Source: Methylomarinum sp. (GTDB taxonomy: Bacteria > Pseudomonadota > Gammaproteobacteria > Methylococcales > Methylomonadaceae). From it: a stretch of 12,521 nucleotides of DNA. Where the stretch lies: the NCBI GenBank assembly GCA_013139755.1, contig WTAG01000238.1, positions 1-12,521 on the forward strand. Direction: 5' to 3'. Position 1 is the first letter of the stretch. Each line of letters starts with the position of its first letter. The position numbers and the translations under genes were made by a program. Below the pieces are notes generated by a model, which searched no databases, was not told the DNA's origin, and saw nothing but the letters and a program-made list of their open reading frames with translations. This document shows, in pieces, positions 6,831 to 12,521 of this stretch.

Positions 6831-7182
6831 TACCAATCACAATAGATTTTTATTTTAACATCCTCATCCTAGCCTTCTCGGCAATAGCTCCTCGACAACA
6901 GCTCCTGCGTTGTTCTACTACAAGCCATCCCTGGCTTTATGCATTGCTCTCTTGAATAACAAACAAAGAATAGTTCACACAAAGGCACTGAGACACGAAG
7001 AAGAGAGGTGCTTTCCTCTGTGTCTCAGTGCCTTTGTGTGAGAATAAAACAAAAACCATAATCAACTAATTTTTGTTACTTAATGATTGGTGGTCGTGGA
7101 ACGACCTGATTCGCTACTTACCAACATCCATGTCGGCATCCAGCAGGAGAAGGAATAACAAACGAACTTATTGGGATTGGTA
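6831..7182. mobile_element. MITE-like non-coding element with imperfect terminal inverted repeats
   Basis: ATACCAATCACAATA (6830-6844) and TATTGGGATTGGTAT (7169-7183) are inverted repeats with 14 of 15 bases matching. TTA stands outside each end (6828-6830 and 7183-7185), fitting a 3-bp target duplication, although a TA or palindromic reading is also possible. The interior of about 350 bp contains no credible ORF or transposase, so any movement would need a transposase in trans. It carries a 22-bp-arm palindrome (6975-7041), a small hairpin GGTCGT/ACGACC (7092-7106) and an 11-nt direct repeat, GAATAACAAAC, at 6954-6964 and 7153-7163. That repeat suggests a second insertion of about 199 bp inside an original element of about 153 bp. 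The right end abuts the yqaA stop codon. The element class is inferred from structure only. Confidence 0.6.
6975..7041. repeat. Long palindrome with 22-bp arms inside the MITE-like element
   Basis: The arm at 6975-6996 (TCACACAAAGGCACTGAGAC plus AC) is the exact reverse complement of 7020-7041. The 23-nt centre contains a further AGAGG/CCTCT stem (7004-7008 with 7015-7019) around TGCTTT, leaving GAAGAAG as a one-sided bulge. The wording (CTCAGTGCCTTTGTGTGA) resembles a dispersed palindrome found between genes in several bacterial groups. It could form a cruciform, or as RNA stop transcription or protect 3' ends from either side. Confidence 0.75.
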
Positions 7183-7770
7183 TTACCCCTGATTTTGTAA
7201 ATATTTATAGACAGCAATACCTACTACAACCAACACCACAACTATCCAGCCCAAAATATCCATATACTGGCGTAACTTAGACTCTAATTTTTCGCCACCT
7301 GCCGCTATTAACATAGCCACTAGAAAAAAACGCATGCCCCGCCCGACTAACGAAGCTAATACAAAGGGCAAGAAAAACATCTGTAATGCACCGGCAGCAA
7401 TGGTAAATACCTTATAGGGTATGGGAGAGAATCCAGCAATAAAAATCGCCCAAAACCCCCAATCTTTAAACCAGCTCTCTGCCAGCAAGTATTTATCCCA
7501 ATAATGCGTGCCTTGTAACCAAGGCGAGATAGAATCAAACATGAAAAAGCCAATACTGTAGCCTAACATACCACCCAATACTGAGAAGACTGTTGTCAGT
7601 AAAGCAAAACGGAATGCTTTTTCTGGTTGAGCCAATGCCATAGGCGCCAACATAACATCTGGCGGTATGGGGAAAAACGAGGATTCGGCGAAACTTAATG
7701 CACTCAAATACTTCACCGCATTTCGGTGTCTTGCCCATCCTAGAGCTTTATCATACATTTTTTTAAACAT
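7183..7770 (-). CDS. yqaA: DedA/VTT-family inner membrane protein, YqaA type
   Basis: 195 residues, the size of YqaA-type members of the DedA (SNARE-associated, VTT) superfamily. These are inner-membrane proteins related to lipid carriers and scramblases; the exact substrate of YqaA is not established. Visible marks are FAESSFFPIPPDVMLAPMAL (27-46), with Glu29 and the PIPP turn of a re-entrant loop, GFSPIPYKVFTIAAGA (113-128) and GRGMRFF (143-149), the conserved second half. Hydrophobic segments lie near 55-77, 105-115, 130-158 and 172-187. The start at 7770 overlaps the pcm stop by 8 nt and has AGGA 7 nt before it, so translation is probably coupled. The stop codon TAA (7183-7185) sits exactly at the edge of the MITE-like element, yet the C-terminus looks complete. 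It is probably the last gene of the surE-pcm-yqaA unit. Confidence 0.88.
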   Translation of the reverse strand: MFKKMYDKALGWARHRNAVKYLSALSFAESSFFPIPPDVMLAPMALAQPEKAFRFALLTTVFSVLGGMLGYSIGFFMFDSISPWLQGTHYWDKYLLAESWFKDWGFWAIFIAGFSPIPYKVFTIAAGALQMFFLPFVLASLVGRGMRFFLVAMLIAAGGEKLESKLRQYMDILGWIVVVLVVVGIAVYKYLQNQG

Positions 7771-8428
7771 TCACTTTTCCTGATAAAAAAGGCACAAAAC
7801 TAACAGACTCTAAAATTTCATCATCATAGCCACTCTCTGTTCGAGTAATTTTATGTAATGCTTGATTATTGACCCCACCCACTGGAATTAACATCACACC
7901 CCCTATGCTCATTTGCTCTAATAATGCATCAGGAATTTCATCTGGAGCAGCCGCAACCAGTATGCCATCATAAGGGGCATTATCAGCCCATCCCCAGCCG
8001 CCATCATTATGTTGAAAACTAATGTTTTTAAGCTTTAAATCCCATAAATGATCTTTGGCTTTTTTAAGCAATGGCGCAATCCGCTCGACAGAATAAACTT
8101 TATCAACCAAGCGTGAAATAATTGCCGTTTGATAACCACAACCTGTACCTATCTCCAATACATTGGATAACTCACCATCTTCCAACAATATTTCTATCAT
8201 TTTAGCGACGATATAAGGCTGGGAGATAGTCTGGTTATAACCTATAGGTAAAGACGTGTCTTCATAGGAGCGGCTCGCCAATGCCTCATCGACAAATATA
8301 TGCCTTGGTGTATCAGCCATTACACTTAGCACCTTCAGATTACTTATCCCTTGATCTTTTAAACGGTTCACCATTCTGTCGCGAGTTCTTTGCGATGTCA
8401 TGCCTATCCCTTGCATTCTTTGACTCAC
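7763..8428 (-). CDS. pcm: Protein-L-isoaspartate O-methyltransferase
   Basis: Cytosolic repair enzyme that transfers a methyl group from S-adenosylmethionine to L-isoaspartyl residues of aged proteins so that they can revert to aspartate. 221 residues from a GTG at 8428, which overlaps the surE stop as GTGA and is preceded by GAGGGATGA. Landmarks are [10 protein letters not shown] (41-50), the substrate-loop ALPIG-like [14 protein letters not shown] (59-72), the SAM-binding motif [14 protein letters not shown] (90-102), YSVERI (112-117) and the end [11 protein letters not shown] (208-218). All core motifs are intact. An internal ATG at 8401, preceded by AAGGGATAGGC, gives [10 protein letters not shown], which matches the N-terminus of E. 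coli and Pseudomonas Pcm and would make a 212-residue protein. Both starts are credible and the shorter may be the main one. Confidence 0.95.
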   Translation of the reverse strand: MSQRMQGIGMTSQRTRDRMVNRLKDQGISNLKVLSVMADTPRHIFVDEALASRSYEDTSLPIGYNQTISQPYIVAKMIEILLEDGELSNVLEIGTGCGYQTAIISRLVDKVYSVERIAPLLKKAKDHLWDLKLKNISFQHNDGGWGWADNAPYDGILVAAAPDEIPDALLEQMSIGGVMLIPVGGVNNQALHKITRTESGYDDEILESVSFVPFLSGKVNV

Positions 8429-9180
8429 GTCTCATCCCTCTGTGTTAACCACTGTTCAATGTCATTCATTCGGTCATATCGTGTTAAATCTAGTTGTAAT
8501 GGTGTAACAGAAACATAACCCATCTTAATTGCATAAAAATCTGTTCCAGGCCCTGCATCCTGCTCACTACCTGGAGGCCCTACCCAATAAATCTCTCGTC
8601 CCCTTGGGTCGGAGGATTTAATCACCGGTTCAGCTTTGTGTCTTTGCCCTAAGCGTGTTGATTGATAACCTTTTAAGTCAGAAAGAGCCACATCAGGCAC
8701 ATTTACATTTAACAAGGTATCTTTAGGTAGTGGATTTTTTACAATATTTTTTAATAAAACAGATGCTACATGTGCAGCAGTTTCAAAGTGCTGAGGATTA
8801 CTCCCTGTTAATGAAATAGCAACCGCAGGCAAACCTAAAAACCGTCCTTCTGTCGCCGCCGCCACCGTACCTGAATACAGCACATCATCCCCTAAATTTG
8901 CGCCATGATTAATGCCCGCAAACACCATATCTGGTTCTTTTTCTAACAGTCCTGTAACAGCCAAATGCACACAGTCTGTCGGTGTACCATCGACACGGAT
9001 AAAACCATTTTCAGAGTGTTGCGCTCTTAATGGCATTTCCAGCGTTAATGAATTACTGGCTGCACTACGATTTTTATCCGGTGCGACAACGGATATATCA
9101 GCATATTTAGCCAAATATTCTGCCAAAATGCACAGTCCAGTTGCCAAATACCCATCATCATTACTTAATAGAATGTGCAT
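8425..9180 (-). CDS. surE: 5'/3'-nucleotidase SurE (survival protein E)
   Basis: Metal-dependent nucleotidase that removes phosphate from nucleoside 5'- and 3'-monophosphates; in E. coli it also acts on short polyphosphate and supports stationary-phase survival. 251 residues, the normal length. The metal and catalytic residues are present: N-terminal [10 protein letters not shown] with Asp8 and Asp9, Ser39 in [12 protein letters not shown] (35-46), and Asn91 in [22 protein letters not shown] (88-109). The C-terminal [21 protein letters not shown] is the usual tail region. The ATG at 9180 has AGG nearby and gives the exact family N-terminus. It is the first gene of a translationally overlapping set with pcm and yqaA, transcribed away from the Smr-domain gene. 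The surE-pcm pairing is one of the most conserved gene orders in gammaproteobacteria. Confidence 0.97.
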   Translation of the reverse strand: MHILLSNDDGYLATGLCILAEYLAKYADISVVAPDKNRSAASNSLTLEMPLRAQHSENGFIRVDGTPTDCVHLAVTGLLEKEPDMVFAGINHGANLGDDVLYSGTVAAATEGRFLGLPAVAISLTGSNPQHFETAAHVASVLLKNIVKNPLPKDTLLNVNVPDVALSDLKGYQSTRLGQRHKAEPVIKSSDPRGREIYWVGPPGSEQDAGPGTDFYAIKMGYVSVTPLQLDLTRYDRMNDIEQWLTQRDET

Positions 9181-9265
9181 ATAAAACCTAAAAACCTCAT
9201 TTGAACGTTAGTAATCATGTCTTAATCATATGTTGACTAATAGCCTCAGCTAAATCCATACACAA

Positions 9266-9294
9266 TTTAGATTTTTAAGTCAAAACGCTATAAA
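9266..9294 (+). promoter_or_regulatory. Candidate sigma70 promoter for the Smr-domain gene
   Basis: TTTAGA (9266-9271) and TATAAA (9289-9294) are 17 bp apart, matching the -35 and -10 consensus at 4 and 5 of 6 positions. Transcription would begin near 9301, about 36 bp before the GTG start of the Smr gene. The spacer 9181-9336 must also hold the surE promoter on the other strand, for which I see no clear candidate. Confidence 0.4.
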
Positions 9295-9336
9295 ATCAAA
9301 CATCTTAGCAAAAAATACAAACCGCATTCAGTTATC

Positions 9337-9906
9337 GTGACAAAAAAAACACTTTCAGCAGAAGATTCTGCTTTATTCAGACAATCTATCGGCAAAGTTA
9401 AAGCCATTGAAAGCGATACAGCAATATTAACATCGCATAACAAACCCAAGCCTTACCCTCAAGAGAAACCGTTAGTAATCCAAAGCAGTTTTGAAAATAC
9501 TTTGGATAACGGTATTGAAAAACTGTTTCAAGAAGACAGCCTTAGCTTTCTTGCTCCCGGTTTACAAAAAAATGTCTTAAAAAAACTGCGTAAAGGTTTT
9601 TTTGGCCTTGATGCTTCAATTGATTTACATGGTTTGACCAGTCAAGAAGCCAAACATCAATTATCGCGTTTTTTACATTTTAGTGTGGAAGATGGTAACC
9701 GTTGCGTGCATATCGTTCACGGTAAAGGTTATCGCTCATCCAATAATCAACCGGTATTAAAAAATGATATTAATGTCTGGTTGCGTCAACACAAAGATGT
9801 ACAAGCCTTCTGCTCCACCCCACCTAAATCGGGCGGTACAGGTGCGGTATTTGTGTTATTAAAATTGTCCGAAAAATATGACAATGAGGAAGACACCGAG
9901 TACTAA
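9337..9906 (+). CDS. Smr-domain protein (SmrA/SmrB-like putative endonuclease)
   Basis: 189 residues with an N-terminal extension (1-90) and a C-terminal Smr domain (about 92-176). Smr marks are IDLHGLTSQEA (95-105), VHIVHGKG (124-131), PVLK (139-142) and the closing GGTGAVFVLL (166-175). Small Smr proteins of gammaproteobacteria are nucleases; E. coli SmrB cuts mRNA at collided ribosomes, and the DLHG and HGKG motifs are the supposed active site. The N-terminal LSAEDSALFRQSIGKVKAI fits this SmrA/SmrB group. Which paralogue it is cannot be settled by eye. The start is a GTG at 9337; no ATG fits the family start and no Shine-Dalgarno is obvious. Its 3' end overlaps the convergent uppP by 48 nt, but the overlapping tail lies beyond the conserved core. 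Confidence 0.9.
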   Translation: MTKKTLSAEDSALFRQSIGKVKAIESDTAILTSHNKPKPYPQEKPLVIQSSFENTLDNGIEKLFQEDSLSFLAPGLQKNVLKKLRKGFFGLDASIDLHGLTSQEAKHQLSRFLHFSVEDGNRCVHIVHGKGYRSSNNQPVLKNDINVWLRQHKDVQAFCSTPPKSGGTGAVFVLLKLSEKYDNEEDTEY

Positions 9907-10659
9907 GCGATAATAGACAAAGGGAATCATCCCTACCTTACCCAGTAACTTTAAAAACCAACCAATGGAAAGATAAGCCACAACAGCCGATACCAACACA
10001 CCAATAAAAATCATATCCCACATCACTGGATCGGTACTTTTATAAAGCTCTAAGGCTTTTACCATCCCCGCTAAAGCGATAACAGGTATCGACAATAAAA
10101 AAGAAAAACGAGCCGCATGCTTACGTTTTAGGCCTGTCATTAACCCCGCTGTAATAGTAATCCCTGAGCGTGAAGTACCCGGAATAAGTGCAACAGCCTG
10201 AAACAAGCCAATGATCACTGCATCAAGCAAGGTAATAGTAGAACGTTGCTCTTTTGCCTGTTTTTCTGCTGACCAAAGTAACAAAGCAAATAAAATAGTT
10301 GCTCCAGCAATAATCAGAGGCGACCTTAGAACTGTTTCCACCACATGAGGTAATGTGATTCCCACTAAGCCAACAGGTATAGTGCCTAAAATCACATACC
10401 ATCCGAGTTTAGCCTCCTCGTTCATACCCTTCCCTACAATTGAGCCGACCCAAGCTCTAATAATCCATATCAAATCTTTACGATAAAATACCACCACAGC
10501 CGATAATGTACCGACATGAACCGCTACATCAAATGCTAAACCTTGATCTTCCCAGCCTACCAAGACAGGCAATAAAATCAAATGAGCTGAGCTGGAAATG
10601 GGTAAAAACTCGGTTAAGCCTTGTAACAAAGCAAGAGCAATCGCTTGGATAATATCCAT
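9859..10659 (-). CDS. uppP: Undecaprenyl-diphosphatase (UppP/BacA)
   Basis: Integral inner-membrane enzyme that dephosphorylates undecaprenyl diphosphate to recycle the lipid carrier for peptidoglycan and other envelope polymers; extra copies give bacitracin resistance. 266 residues, normal length, with several hydrophobic helices. Active-site motif 1 is QGLTEFLPISSSAHL (13-27), with the (E/Q)xxxE residues Gln13 and Glu17 and His26. Motif 2 is LIPGTSRSGITIT (158-170), with Arg164. Both are intact. The ATG at 10659 gives the family N-terminus; no strong Shine-Dalgarno is visible. Its last 16 codons overlap the convergent Smr gene (48 nt, tail to tail), covering the final membrane helix. It lies downstream of the FapA-like gene on the same strand, across a 355-bp spacer, and so probably has its own promoter there. 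Confidence 0.97.
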   Translation of the reverse strand: MDIIQAIALALLQGLTEFLPISSSAHLILLPVLVGWEDQGLAFDVAVHVGTLSAVVVFYRKDLIWIIRAWVGSIVGKGMNEEAKLGWYVILGTIPVGLVGITLPHVVETVLRSPLIIAGATILFALLLWSAEKQAKEQRSTITLLDAVIIGLFQAVALIPGTSRSGITITAGLMTGLKRKHAARFSFLLSIPVIALAGMVKALELYKSTDPVMWDMIFIGVLVSAVVAYLSIGWFLKLLGKVGMIPFVYYRLVLGVFLIVIFFGQF

Positions 10660-10790
10660 ATTGTATTTGTACTGTAAAAAGGAATAAAAAAAGGGGGGAA
10701 ATAACTATAAAAATAATGCTTATTCTACCTTACCGTCTATTTGTTTGGTAACAAGAATTGAATAACATTCATGACCTTAGCAAAGGTTAT

Positions 10791-10799
10791 TTATACACA
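10791..10799 (+). promoter_or_regulatory. DnaA-box-like 9-mer TTATACACA
   Basis: Matches the relaxed DnaA-box consensus TTATNCACA exactly and lies 132 bp upstream of the uppP start. A single such site can occur by chance in AT-rich DNA; it is listed because of the pair at 10979-11001 in the same spacer. Confidence 0.35.
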
Positions 10800-10975
10800 A
10801 GATACTTTTACAGTTGTAAATACTTATCTCTAAGTCATTGATTCTTTAAAAACCACACAACAAAAACATAAGCTATTGATTATAAACAAAAACACTACTT
10901 GTCCAAAAAAACCACAATTTAACATCTCACCACGAAACAACTATTACCCAGGCAGTTACCAATTAATTACTAACA

Positions 10976-11005
10976 GAGTTATCCACAGACTTTGTGGACA
11001 AACTC
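10976..11005. terminator. Hairpin downstream of the FapA-like gene, containing two facing DnaA-box-like 9-mers
   Basis: GAGTT-A-TCCACA (10976-10987) pairs with TGTGGA-CA-AACTC (10994-11005 with 10993 T) around a GACTT-type loop, leaving small bulges. It lies 10 bp past the FapA-like stop (11015) on the minus strand, the right place for a terminator, but only a mixed TGTTAG follows rather than a T-run. The arms also spell TTATCCACA (10979-10987), the perfect DnaA consensus, and TTGTCCACA on the other strand (10993-11001), one mismatch off, separated by 5 bp. Terminator and DnaA-site readings are not exclusive. Confidence 0.45.
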
Positions 11006-11014
11006 AATAAGTAC

Positions 11015-12521
11015 TTAATTTACTGATGCATTATGGGACATCGCCCCTTCAAACAACAAAAACGTCCCTTCAGCATACCTAGATTTTATTACCTGCTCTT
11101 GATCTATAATTTTTATAGTAACACCTGGAAATGCTTCTTTTTGAGCAATTATTTTACCTAATCGTGTTTTTTCCAAAAAAGCTTCCATGTTATCTTTTTG
11201 CACAATCAAATCATTTGTTATGGCCTTAATCTCTTCTGTTTCTTTTTTTGTTTCTTCTAATGCTTTCTTTGCTTCTTCAGTCCGTTTTTTTGATAAACCG
11301 ACCATTAACCCCAACATACTTACCAGTAATTCATTATTTGTGACGATTTCTTTTTTTAATTTTTCATACTGTTCTAACAAACCAGCAGCACAAGAAATCT
11401 CAACATGTGTTGCTGCACAACCAGACGATCCGAGTACTTCTGCCCTGATAATTGAACCAGCCAACACATGTCCACCTACGATACCGCTTTTATCCTGCTG
11501 TCGATTTCCGACAATAACTTGATGTCCTGCCTTTACTTCGCAATTAGAAAGTCGAGATTTAACTAATACATCACCATTCACATTAACCTCAACACTCTCC
11601 AAAAAGCCTGCTGACAAATTACCTTTACAGTTTATTTGCATACCACCTTCTGTTAGCAATGTTTCAGCCCGCCCTATTGCCCCTAATTTAATATCCACAT
11701 TTCCACCTGCATCAATACAGGCATTCTCCACCGTATCAAAAATTTGCACATCGCCTGAGACCGTAATCTTCGTTCCTGAAGCAACATCACCTTTAACGAC
11801 CAAAGAACCATCAAAATCAATATGCCCGGTATGCACATTAACGTTTTTTACGACATGAAGGCTATCAACATTAACCCCTTTATCCACAATAATAGGCTGC
11901 CCCTTTATAGCAGAAATCAACAGATCAGGATCAGAAGAACTTACCATGGCACCTTTACATTTTTTAAAATTAAGCGCCTTACCAATTCTTGCCGGTAATT
12001 CCTGACCAGTAACACTTCTTCCATTTTTTGACTTTGTAGGAGGATACTTCCTCATCAACTGACTGCCTTCTTCTATACTTAAGATTTCCCCCTGATCATA
12101 ATAATCCAGAGAACCGTCATCACGCTGATTAGGTTTACGATCAGTAATATCACCTAACAAACATTCAAATTGCGTATCCAATCCATGTTCCGGCTTTTTG
12201 CCTTTAGCAACAACAACCTCAACCACCTCGCCAGGTTCGACGATTCGAGACTTTCTAATCAGACCAACAATCCTTTTTTTATTGACCAACTGAAAATCAA
12301 TCCCCTTATCCTTTAAAGCATCAATAACCACCTCAGTATTGGCAACCTGTCCACCTTTGGCTGCTGTTATTCGTAAACTAGCAGACAGCGTATCACTTGA
12401 TACAACTGCTTCAATCTTGGCATCAACTTTTTGCCCCACCATCACCCTTCCAGGCTGATTAGTTTCTATTAGTTCCGCTATTTTTTTCTGCGTTGGCTGT
12501 GCAACACTCAACCCTGAGTAT
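11015..12521 (-). CDS. FapA / DUF342 family protein (5' end probably outside the window)
   Basis: The frame is open from the stop at 11015 to the right edge. A TTG at 12511 could start a 498-residue protein, but no stop separates it from the edge and DUF342 proteins often carry more N-terminal sequence, so it is listed as partial. Numbered from that TTG, residues about 22-120 are a DUF342 N-terminal region (RITAAKGG, then TEVVIDALKDKGI), and YPPTKSKNGRSVTGQELP (156-173) is the family hinge. Residues about 205-375 show repeated G-x-V/I turns (DGSLVVKGDV, ITVSGDV, VNVNGDVLV) expected of a right-handed beta-helix. A Lys/Glu-rich coiled coil runs about 380-450, followed by a conserved end (FPGVTIKI). 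Named FapA after a flagellar assembly protein; other members work in cell-surface or polymer contexts. No flagellar gene is visible here, so the role is open. Confidence 0.85.
   Translation of the reverse strand, partial: YSGLSVAQPTQKKIAELIETNQPGRVMVGQKVDAKIEAVVSSDTLSASLRITAAKGGQVANTEVVIDALKDKGIDFQLVNKKRIVGLIRKSRIVEPGEVVEVVVAKGKKPEHGLDTQFECLLGDITDRKPNQRDDGSLDYYDQGEILSIEEGSQLMRKYPPTKSKNGRSVTGQELPARIGKALNFKKCKGAMVSSSDPDLLISAIKGQPIIVDKGVNVDSLHVVKNVNVHTGHIDFDGSLVVKGDVASGTKITVSGDVQIFDTVENACIDAGGNVDIKLGAIGRAETLLTEGGMQINCKGNLSAGFLESVEVNVNGDVLVKSRLSNCEVKAGHQVIVGNRQQDKSGIVGGHVLAGSIIRAEVLGSSGCAATHVEISCAAGLLEQYEKLKKEIVTNNELLVSMLGLMVGLSKKRTEEAKKALEETKKETEEIKAITNDLIVQKDNMEAFLEKTRLGKIIAQKEAFPGVTIKIIDQEQVIKSRYAEGTFLLFEGAMSHNASVN

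Larger units (their letters stand above)
10660..11014. other. AT-rich intergenic region between the FapA-like gene and uppP
   Basis: 355 bp without a coding ORF. It is the 3' region of the FapA-like gene and the 5' region of uppP, both on the minus strand, so a uppP promoter is expected; I cannot single one out. A run of G (10694-10699, on the plus strand) sits close to uppP. Several 9-mers resemble DnaA boxes (10791-10799, 10880-10888 with one mismatch, 10979-10987, 10993-11001). The last pair is part of a hairpin at 10976-11005. Confidence 0.6.

Noticed and set aside
6758..6955. Plus-strand open frame of 65 codons after mutM
   Set aside because: It runs through the perfect hairpin and into the MITE-like element, has no family resemblance and no ribosome binding site; non-coding repeats explain it.
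8912..9184. Plus-strand frame of 90 codons opposite surE
   Set aside because: It is antisense to conserved catalytic motifs of surE; codon constraint on the other strand accounts for it.
10660..11014. Chromosomal replication origin
   Set aside because: DnaA-box-like sites are present, but dnaA, dnaN, gidA, rpmH and parAB are absent nearby, no tandem AT-rich repeats are evident, and skew cannot be measured in a short window.
11187..11522. Plus-strand frame of 111 codons opposite the FapA-like gene
   Set aside because: It mirrors the Lys/Glu-rich coiled coil, which gives Phe/Ser-rich antisense frames; no independent support.
1..12521. CRISPR array, tRNA or rRNA genes, toxin-antitoxin or phage-defence genes
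   Set aside because: No regularly spaced repeats, cloverleaf sequences or characteristic protein motifs were found on either strand.

Overview
The window is AT-rich DNA that reads as chromosome of a gammaproteobacterium. The evidence is the set of conserved housekeeping genes: HflD (a family largely confined to gammaproteobacteria), the surE-pcm-yqaA cluster, mutM, uppP and an Smr-domain gene. No plasmid, phage or integron hallmark gene is visible. I cannot name a genus from the sequence alone.

Layout. Positions 1-1292 (minus) hold most of a response regulator with two PAS domains and the start of a GGDEF domain, cut by the window edge. After a 314-bp divergent spacer, a tightly packed plus-strand run (1607-5731) encodes a secreted rhodanese, HflD and a three-gene ABC export-type system of the GldA/GldF/GldG kind. 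Start and stop codons overlap by 4 nt within the ABC genes. A spacer with two REP-like palindromes separates these from mutM (5908-6726). Positions 6727-7182 are non-coding: a perfect 16-bp hairpin, then a MITE-like element of about 352 bp with 15-bp imperfect terminal inverted repeats and an internal long palindrome. The element ends exactly at the stop codon of the next gene. On the minus strand follow yqaA, pcm and surE (7183-9180), translationally overlapped and transcribed in the order surE, pcm, yqaA. Divergent from surE is a small Smr-domain gene (9337-9906), whose 3' end overlaps the convergent uppP (9859-10659) by 48 nt. A 355-bp AT-rich spacer with DnaA-box-like 9-mers separates uppP from a FapA/DUF342 gene (11015 to the right edge, 5' end probably outside the window).

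Functions. The genes cover c-di-GMP signalling (a probable diguanylate cyclase), envelope work (ABC export system, DedA-type membrane protein, undecaprenyl-diphosphate recycling), damage repair (MutM for oxidised guanine, Pcm for isoaspartyl protein damage, SurE for nucleotide salvage) and an uncharacterised polymer or flagellum-related FapA protein. I see no defence system, toxin-antitoxin pair, CRISPR array, tRNA or rRNA.

I find no convincing undescribed protein system. The parts most worth a second look are non-coding: the composite MITE abutting a stop codon, the REP-like palindromes where a fourth ABC gene is often found, and the paired DnaA-box-like sites at 10979-11001. Also notable is the absence of nlpD-rpoS next to surE-pcm-yqaA.
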